Source: JANXUR01 sp038229415 (GTDB lineage: Bacteria; Acidobacteriota; Terriglobia; Terriglobales; Acidobacteriaceae). From it: a stretch of DNA of 64,000 nt. Below the pieces are notes generated by a model. That model searched no databases. It was not told the DNA's origin and saw nothing but the letters and a program-made list of their open reading frames with translations. Within the stretch, counting starts at the first letter, position 1. Each line of letters begins with the position of its first letter. Where the stretch lies: the NCBI GenBank assembly GCA_038229415.1, contig JBBROM010000006.1, positions 193,499 to 257,498 on the forward strand, given 5' to 3'. Shown piece by piece: positions 59,027 to 64,000 of the stretch. Made by a program: the position numbers and the translations under genes.

Positions 59027-59914
59027 TTGCCAACCCGAGCGCGCAAGCCGCACACTAGCGGCTTGCGTGTTGCAGCTCTCATGGGGCCACAGGCCCGTCT
59101 TAAAGACCTCGACCGGTTCTGCTTGCCCGGAGTCGAGATTGTTGTGTGCCGCGAGTTCGTCTATGAGCCAGAGTTTGCCGCTGCACTGATCTTTGGCGGG
59201 GACGGCACGGTCAACCGCCACCTTGGCCCATTGGCGCAGTTCGCGCTCCCCTTCCTGCCTGTCCCCACCGGCAGCGGCAATGACTTCGCCCGCGGCGTCG
59301 GCATCCTGAGCCGAGCCGATGCCGTGGCAGCTTGGTCGCGTTTCGTCGCCACGCGAGGTACCCGGCCGGTGGATATGGGCTGGGTGGGAACCACGGATCG
59401 GGGCGAGCCCGTTTACCGCACCTTTTGCAGCGTTGGCGGCATTGGCCTTTCCGCTCAGGCTAACCGCCGCGCCAACGCCATGCCCGCGTGGCTGCGCGGA
59501 CACGGCGGCTATGCGCTCGCAGCCATGGCCAGCCTGCCCACACTCGCCATGCCGCAGGTGGAAGTCGAGTCCGACGGAGTAGTGCTTTGGAAGGGACGCG
59601 CCGCGGCCGTCGTCTTCGCCAATACCGCCGCGTTCGGCCAAGGCATGCGAGTGGCACCTAAAGCTCACGCGGGCGACGGCCTGCTGGATTTATGCATCGT
59701 CGCAGCTATGCCGCGTCTGCGTATCGCGGCGCTCCTGCCCTCGCTGTTCTTCGGCAAGCACCTGAGCGTGCGGGGCGTGGAGTACTTTCAGCGCGAGCGG
59801 TTCGTCCTCCGCTCCGCCGAGCCGCTGCCTGCCTATGCCGATGGTGAATTTGCTGGCGAAGGCACCTCCTTCGCGGTGTTCCTCAAACCGCAGGCCCTCC
59901 GCGTCATCGCTTAA
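59027..59914 (+). CDS. Diacylglycerol kinase-like lipid kinase
   Basis: 295 aa from TTG 59027; ATG 59081 (MGPQARLKDLDRF) is a plausible shorter start. NAD-kinase-like catalytic fold: ALIFGGDGTVNRHLGPLAQF, VPTGSGNDFARGVGILSRA, then the C-terminal beta-sandwich (VYRTFCSVGGIGLSAQANRR, VVFANTAAFGQGMRVAPKA) and PLPAYADGEFAGEGT. It phosphorylates diacylglycerol, ceramide or sphingosine-type lipids; YegS/BmrU-like members differ in substrate. It lies 21 nt after the helical-repeat gene on the same strand. Confidence 0.88.
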   Translation: MPTRARKPHTSGLRVAALMGPQARLKDLDRFCLPGVEIVVCREFVYEPEFAAALIFGGDGTVNRHLGPLAQFALPFLPVPTGSGNDFARGVGILSRADAVAAWSRFVATRGTRPVDMGWVGTTDRGEPVYRTFCSVGGIGLSAQANRRANAMPAWLRGHGGYALAAMASLPTLAMPQVEVESDGVVLWKGRAAAVVFANTAAFGQGMRVAPKAHAGDGLLDLCIVAAMPRLRIAALLPSLFFGKHLSVRGVEYFQRERFVLRSAEPLPAYADGEFAGEGTSFAVFLKPQALRVIA

Positions 59915-60023
59915 CGACGTTCTGTACGACGTTCTGTGCGAGGAGGGAACTCCGCAGGCTGCGCTGGTGTCTAACTTCCGGAAAGCTGCATCGTGTTGTG
60001 CGGTTGAGTAAACTAGAGAAGCC

Positions 60024-60482
60024 ATGCCAACTGTTCTGATGGACGCCCCGCAATACGATGCCGCCAAAATCCGGCGGCGCAATGTTCGCATCGCGCAGAT
60101 TCTCGGCGCGATCTTGCTCATCGCTGCTGTGGTATGGTGGTTCCGCTATTGGCCCGAAGAACATGCCGTGGACAAGTTCCTTACCGCCTGCGAACAGCAG
60201 CAGTACGAAAAAGCCTATGGCATCTGGATGGCCGATGCCGATTGGCAGAAGCATCCCGAAAAGTACAGCCGCTACAAGTTCGACGACTTCCACCACGACT
60301 GGGCGGGCGGAGGCGAACTGGGCCTCATCCGCTCGCACTCGATTGACGGTTCGGCGCGTCCTAAAAACAGCAAGACCGGCGTGGTGGTCATCGCCACCGT
60401 GAACCAGCGCAACGAAAAAGCCCACATCTTCGTAGATTTCAGCGACAAGTCGCTCAGCTTTTGGCGCGACTTTTTGTACTGA
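60024..60482 (+). CDS. Membrane-anchored protein of unknown function
   Basis: 152 aa, ATG at 60024; a TAAACT box lies 9 nt upstream, so the mRNA leader is very short. One transmembrane helix (ILGAILLIAAVVWWFRYW, residues 27-45) is followed by an exported domain (FLTACEQQQYEKAYGIWMA, KFDDFHHDWAGGGELGLIRS, VVIATVNQRNEKAHIFVDF). The motif CEQQQYEKAYGIW resembles short nuclear-transport-factor-like domains with a helix of the form Q-x-x-x-A-Y-x-x, but the link is weak. It faces the convergent fabD gene. Confidence 0.6.
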   Translation: MPTVLMDAPQYDAAKIRRRNVRIAQILGAILLIAAVVWWFRYWPEEHAVDKFLTACEQQQYEKAYGIWMADADWQKHPEKYSRYKFDDFHHDWAGGGELGLIRSHSIDGSARPKNSKTGVVVIATVNQRNEKAHIFVDFSDKSLSFWRDFLY

Positions 60483-60495
60483 GGCTCTCCGCCAG

Positions 60496-61500
60496 TTAGG
60501 CTGAAGGCTCGGCGGCAGGCGGCACGGTTAGCGCCGCAATCGTCTTTTCCAGCGACGCCAGATCGGCCACGTTCAGCGCCTTCTGGGCGCGATCAATCTG
60601 CCGCATCAATCCGCACAGCACTTTGCCGGGGCCGAGTTCGATGTAAGTGGTGACGCCTTGCGCAATGAGTGCGCGAATCGAATCATCCCAGCGAACTGCC
60701 CCGGTGACTTGGCGAATCAGCGCATCGCGCGCCGCATCGGCGGTGGTGATCGCAGCCGCGTCCACATTGCAGAGAATCGGCAGCGTGGGGTCGGCAAAGC
60801 GCAATGCCCGCAAATCTTCCGCGAGACGATCTTGCGCGGGCTGCATCAGCGCGCTGTGGAAGGGTGCGCTGACGGTGAGCAGCTTGGCGCGTTTAGCGCC
60901 GCGATCGGTGGCGAGTTGAGCAGCGCGTTCCACAGCGCCCTTGTGGCCGGAGATCACGATCTGGTCCGGCGAATTGATGTTCGCGGGCTGGCAAATCTCC
61001 TGTTCGCCGTTCGGCCCAACCGAAGCATCGGCGCACACTTCGCGCAGCGCCTCAATCTCCATGCCGAGCACGGCAGCCATCGCGCCTACGCCGACAGGCA
61101 CCGCCTCCTGCATATACTGGCCGCGACTGCGCACCGTGCGCAGCGCGTCGGCAAAGGCGATGGTGCCAGCAGCCACGTTGGCCGAGTATTCGCCAAGGCT
61201 GTGTCCGGCGACAAAGCTGGCGGCGATGCCTGGGTTGCCTGAAAGCTGCGCAGCAGCTTCCACAAACACGCGCCACGCCGCGACGGACACCGTGAGAATC
61301 GCTGGCTGCGTGATCTCGGTCAGCGTCAGTTGATCTTCCGGCCCTTCAAAGCACAGTTGCGACAGCTTGTAGCCGAGCGCGTCATCGGCTTCTTCAAAGG
61401 TGCTGCGGGCGACCGGAAATGCGTCGGCCAGCTCTTTGCCCATGCCGACTGACTGCGAGCCTTGTCCGGGAAATAGAAAAGCGATGTTGGGGGTTGCCAT
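60496..61500 (-). CDS. fabD: Malonyl-CoA:ACP transacylase
   Basis: 334 aa, ATG 61500 with GAGGT. It loads malonyl units onto acyl carrier protein for fatty acid synthesis. AFLFPGQGSQSVGMGKELAD opens the protein, the nucleophile Ser lies in VAGHSLGEYSANVAAG, and the catalytic His in SAPFHSALMQPAQDRL; TTYIELGPGKVLCGLMRQ follows near the end. It belongs to the yceD-rpmF-plsX-small protein-fabD cluster; fabH is absent from the cluster here. Confidence 0.95.
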   Translation of the reverse strand: MATPNIAFLFPGQGSQSVGMGKELADAFPVARSTFEEADDALGYKLSQLCFEGPEDQLTLTEITQPAILTVSVAAWRVFVEAAAQLSGNPGIAASFVAGHSLGEYSANVAAGTIAFADALRTVRSRGQYMQEAVPVGVGAMAAVLGMEIEALREVCADASVGPNGEQEICQPANINSPDQIVISGHKGAVERAAQLATDRGAKRAKLLTVSAPFHSALMQPAQDRLAEDLRALRFADPTLPILCNVDAAAITTADAARDALIRQVTGAVRWDDSIRALIAQGVTTYIELGPGKVLCGLMRQIDRAQKALNVADLASLEKTIAALTVPPAAEPSA

Positions 61501-61593
61501 GATGATTACCTCACAGGGAATCAGATCGAAATCAATGGCTTAAGTGTAATCGTGAGGAATGTGGTATCGAAAAAATCGTACGCGATAGATAGT

Positions 61594-61779
61594 CTACTTC
61601 TTGATAGACCGATACATCTCGCGCGCGGCCCAGCCGAAGAGTACGATCTGAGCCAGTAAAAGCAGGACTACCTTTCCACCCCCAACTCCACGAGTGGCGA
61701 CTGCGAAGACGGTCCCGGACGCCAAGAACGCCATTATCAAAAGAGCGGCGATATAGGACGCAACGAAAAACCATCTCAC
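61594..61779 (-). CDS. Small two-span membrane protein
   Basis: 61 aa from GTG 61779 (GGGGAA 6 nt upstream). Two hydrophobic helices (FFVASYIAALLIMAFLASGT and VVLLLLAQIVLFGWAA) flank a short Gly-rich loop, followed by a basic tail (REMYRSIKK). It lies between plsX and fabD on the same strand, in the position where fabH often sits. I know of no family, and small size leaves some doubt about expression. Confidence 0.5.
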   Translation of the reverse strand: MRWFFVASYIAALLIMAFLASGTVFAVATRGVGGGKVVLLLLAQIVLFGWAAREMYRSIKK

Positions 61780-61797
61780 AGCAGATTCCCCATGCGA

Positions 61798-62823
61798 CTA
61801 AGAACTTGCGGCCGTCAGCGTGTGCAACCGCGCTAACTCTTCCGCAATCTTCTGGTTCACGCCGTGTTCCACGAATTCGCGGGTTACGCGGATGGCGTTC
61901 TTCATCGCATTGCCATTCGAGGAGCCGTGTGTAATTACACACGCACCCTTCACGCCGAGCAGCGGCGCGCCGCCGTACTCGGTGTGGTCCATGGTTTTGC
62001 GGAATTCGGCGAAGGCATTGCGCAGCATGAAGGTATTGATCTGCCGCACCAGCGTTGCCTTCAGCGATTTTTTCAACTGAAAGCGCACCAGACGGGCCAC
62101 GCCCTCGCTCGTCTTGAGCGCTACGTTGCCCACAAATCCGTCGCAGACAAGAACGTCCACTTTGCCGCTGTAAATGTCGCGGCCTTCCACGTTGCCAATA
62201 AAGTTCAGCGGCAGTTGCTTGAGCAGCGCAAAAGTCTGGCGGGTGAGTTCGTTGCCCTTGGTCTCTTCTTCGCCGATGGAAAGCAGACCGACGCGCGGCC
62301 GCTCCATCCCAAACATCCCGCGGCAGTAGGTCTCGCCCATGATGGCAAACTGCTCGAGGTTGATCGGCTTGCAGTCCACATTGGCGCCGACGTCGAGCAG
62401 GATCGCAGTGGAGCCAGTCGCCGTCGGAAACACCGCTGCAAGCGACGGACGATCCACGCCGGGCAGCGTGCCCAGCACCATCTTTGCGGTGGCCATCGCC
62501 GCGCCGGTGTTGCCGGCAGTGATGAAGCCCTGCGCCTTGCCATCGCGCACCAGCCGCAAGCCCACGCGCATGGAAGAGTCGCGCTTGGAGCGGACGGCCT
62601 GGGCCGCTTTGTCGTCCATGGTAATGACTTCGCTGGCGTGAACGATCTCAATGCGCGGATGATCGGCGGCACCTTGGCGTTCGAGCGCGAGGCGCAGCTC
62701 GGTTTCACGACCCACTAGCAGGATCTTGACATCCTGTTCGCGCAGTGCGGCCAGCACGCCCTCGATCTCAGGCTTGGGCGCGCGATCCGATCCCATCGCA
62801 TCTATCGCAAGGATGGTTGGCAT
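61798..62823 (-). CDS. plsX: Phosphate acyltransferase PlsX
   Basis: 341 aa from ATG 62823 (TTG 62826 precedes it). It makes acyl-phosphate from acyl-ACP for phospholipid synthesis. IAIDAMGSDRAPKPEIEGV at the N-terminus, RSKRDSSMRVGLRLVRDGKA, FITAGNTGAAMATAKMVLGT, LDVGANVDCKPINLEQFAIM, and YGGAPLLGVKGACVITHGSS are strong PlsX signatures. It follows rpmF by 27 nt, as in many bacteria. Confidence 0.96.
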   Translation of the reverse strand: MPTILAIDAMGSDRAPKPEIEGVLAALREQDVKILLVGRETELRLALERQGAADHPRIEIVHASEVITMDDKAAQAVRSKRDSSMRVGLRLVRDGKAQGFITAGNTGAAMATAKMVLGTLPGVDRPSLAAVFPTATGSTAILLDVGANVDCKPINLEQFAIMGETYCRGMFGMERPRVGLLSIGEEETKGNELTRQTFALLKQLPLNFIGNVEGRDIYSGKVDVLVCDGFVGNVALKTSEGVARLVRFQLKKSLKATLVRQINTFMLRNAFAEFRKTMDHTEYGGAPLLGVKGACVITHGSSNGNAMKNAIRVTREFVEHGVNQKIAEELARLHTLTAASS

Positions 62824-62850
62824 CAACTTTTAGACGCTTCGAGGCGCAGG

Positions 62851-63036
62851 CTATTTGTTGTCGGCAACTGCCAGAACTTCGCGGCCCTTGTAGTGACCGC
62901 ACTTCGCGCAGGCGCGATGCGGTAGCTTCTTTTCTTTGCAGTTGGGGCAGTCGGCCATGGTGGGCTGGCTCAAAAAGTCGTGAGCGCGGCGGTTGCCGGT
63001 GCGCGCCTTGGAATGGCGCCGTTTAGGATTAGGCAT
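62851..63036 (-). CDS. rpmF: 50S ribosomal protein L32
   Basis: 61 aa, ATG 63036 with AGGAGA. It opens MPNPKRRHSKARTGNRRAHD and contains the zinc-ribbon cysteine pairs CPNC and CAKC in ADCPNCKEKKLPHRACAKCG. All four cysteines are present, so it is the zinc-binding (C+) form. The usual yceD-rpmF-plsX order holds. Confidence 0.97.
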   Translation of the reverse strand: MPNPKRRHSKARTGNRRAHDFLSQPTMADCPNCKEKKLPHRACAKCGHYKGREVLAVADNK

Positions 63037-63134
63037 GACGAAATCTCCTGTGGCCGGAGCGTGAGTCGAAACTCATGCACTCGCAGCTTCGAACAAAAAA
63101 TGGGACGAACTCTGCTTAAACTTGGTGAAAACTC

Positions 63135-63683
63135 TTACTGCTTAAACTTGCTCTGCAACTCCTGCAAGGTTGCCCAACGGGCGTCCACCGGCTTTTCGCA
63201 GGTGCAGGTTTCTTTATTGCGATCCACGCCGCAGGTGGGACAAAGCCCCTTGCAATCTTCGCGGCACAGCACCCGCAACGGAAGCTCCAGCAGAATCTGT
63301 TCCTGCATCGCGTCAGCCAGTTCCAGGCCTTCGCCGCTGTAAAAGCTGATCTCGGCCTCGGCCCCGGTGATTTCCACTTCGCCGGCTTTGGCGCCCACGC
63401 GTTCTGGCCGGTACAGCAGGTCAAAGTCGCGGGCAAGGTCGGTTTCCACCGGTTCCAGGCATCGCGCGCACGGCATTTCCACTCGCGTGGAAAGACTGCC
63501 ATGCAGACGCAGATCCTGCAATACCTGACCCTTGCCGTGATGCTCTTCAAACAACTCGGCACGGCCCACGGTTTTCACCGCAGCCACCAGCCTCCCGTCG
63601 GAGCCCAAGTCAATGGCTTCGGCAGGCAGCAGTTCCTCAAAATCAAGCGGCTTTAGTTCCAACTCGCGGATGGTAATCAACAT
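63135..63683 (-). CDS. yceD: YceD/DUF177 family protein
   Basis: 182 aa from ATG 63683 (MLITIRELELKPLDF). A longer frame reaches 63767 but without a good site. The DUF177 hallmarks are LHGSLSTRVEMPCARCLEPV (a CxxC) and the C-terminal LRVLCREDCKGLCPTCGVDR, then TCTCEKPVDARWATLQEL. YceD has been connected with 23S rRNA and ribosome assembly. It heads the yceD-rpmF-plsX cluster. Confidence 0.92.
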   Translation of the reverse strand: MLITIRELELKPLDFEELLPAEAIDLGSDGRLVAAVKTVGRAELFEEHHGKGQVLQDLRLHGSLSTRVEMPCARCLEPVETDLARDFDLLYRPERVGAKAGEVEITGAEAEISFYSGEGLELADAMQEQILLELPLRVLCREDCKGLCPTCGVDRNKETCTCEKPVDARWATLQELQSKFKQ

Positions 63684-63947
63684 GGGCGATCCCGCGCCTC
63701 CACAGTTCTGGTTGCAGTAGGCCCGGCGAGTTGCTGGCCGCCGGGTTGCGGGGCCCACACCGCGCAAAAAGATGGCGTAAGCACTTGAGGAAGCAAAGGT
63801 TTAGGATAGCTTCCCTACGGGGCTTAAGTCAAGAATGCGGCTCCCGCAGCTCTCCAGGTGGAACTCTGCTAGACTGAAGCTCCTCTCCCAGCCGGTTTCC
63901 TGCCGGTTTCCGTAGTTCTTCGTTTTGCAGATGAAGAGGAGTAACCG

Positions 63948-64000
63948 ATGGTCCAATGCAATGTGCGCGTGCCTCGTGGCCTGTTCCTGGCCTTCATTTC
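63948..64000 (+). CDS. Start of a secreted protein (truncated by window end)
   Basis: ATG at 63948 follows AGAGGAGTAACCG, a strong ribosome site. The first residues, MVQCNVRVPRGLFLAFI, look like the beginning of a signal peptide. Nothing more can be said from 53 nt. Confidence 0.5.
   Translation, partial: MVQCNVRVPRGLFLAFI

Noticed and set aside
1..64000. tRNA, rRNA, CRISPR arrays, integrases or transposases
   Set aside because: None was seen by eye: no cloverleaf-like set with a CCA or GTTCRA core, no regularly spaced repeats of 25-40 nt, no transposase motifs. A covariance search would be needed to exclude small RNAs.

Overview
The window reads as a chromosomal segment of an Acidobacteriota bacterium, probably class Terriglobia. 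This rests on gene content and style: a large Oar-like TonB receptor with an N-terminal carboxypeptidase-regulatory fold, a sedolisin (S53) with Ig-like repeats and C-terminal membrane segments, a Ser/Thr kinase fused to an AAA ATPase and a TPR-like tail, secreted Kelch and other beta-propeller proteins, roughly 60% GC, and many palindromic intergenic repeats. No rRNA, tRNA, CRISPR array, integrase or transposase was recognised. The lineage is inferred, not proven.

Layout. 1-4475 (minus): a GH20 hexosaminidase cut by the left edge, a Tat-exported FAD oxidoreductase and a LysR regulator. 4926-14142 (plus, interrupted): leucine synthesis, with leuA lacking its regulatory domain, archaeal-type leuC and leuD, and leuB about 5 kb further on. 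Between leuD and leuB lie a frameshifted secreted beta-propeller gene, a GNAT acetyltransferase flanked by two copies of a tiny membrane ORF, a Tat-exported MsrB and an ATP-grasp enzyme. 14375-20633: a small zinc-ribbon-like protein, a family 2 glycosyltransferase, a secreted protein whose start region contains an intergenic repeat, a DUF1905/YdeI protein, a lone TOPRIM protein of the HEPN/Toprim-associated type (predicted defence), and a DUF721-gatC-gatA cluster.

20680-28477: two tandem secreted Kelch proteins, a CCA-adding/poly(A) polymerase-family enzyme, pckA, an unknown protein, a YfiH/LACC1-type protein and an HU/IHF protein. 28623-37081 (minus): the S53 peptidase, SppA, and a four-gene HlyD / secreted protein / ABC ATPase / ABC permease operon. 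37193-48944: the kinase-ATPase-TPR protein, a convergent pair (a membrane-anchored possibly acetoacetate-decarboxylase-like protein and a 721-aa carotenoid-desaturase-like flavoprotein), the TonB receptor and a second LysR.

48941-57000 (minus): glutathione peroxidase, an isoprenylcysteine-methyltransferase-like protein, D-Ala-D-Ala ligase, a secreted unknown, arginase, AsnRS, a TIM-barrel isomerase and gamma-glutamyltransferase. 57182-64000: a secreted helical-repeat protein, a lipid/diacylglycerol kinase, a membrane protein, then the fatty-acid/phospholipid cluster yceD-rpmF-plsX-small membrane protein-fabD (minus), and a secreted protein starting at the right edge.

The most unusual material is: (1) a family of at least six hairpin repeats whose stems differ in sequence but stay self-complementary, one of them read in frame into a signal peptide; (2) GAAACYC-type heptad repeats at the leuA/leuC and leuC/leuD junctions and next to the arginase gene; (3) the stand-alone HEPN/Toprim-type gene; (4) TANNNT boxes exactly 6 nt before start codons, implying leaderless transcripts, one reading a 13-codon ORF that copies the LeuB N-terminus; and (5) the truncated LeuA.
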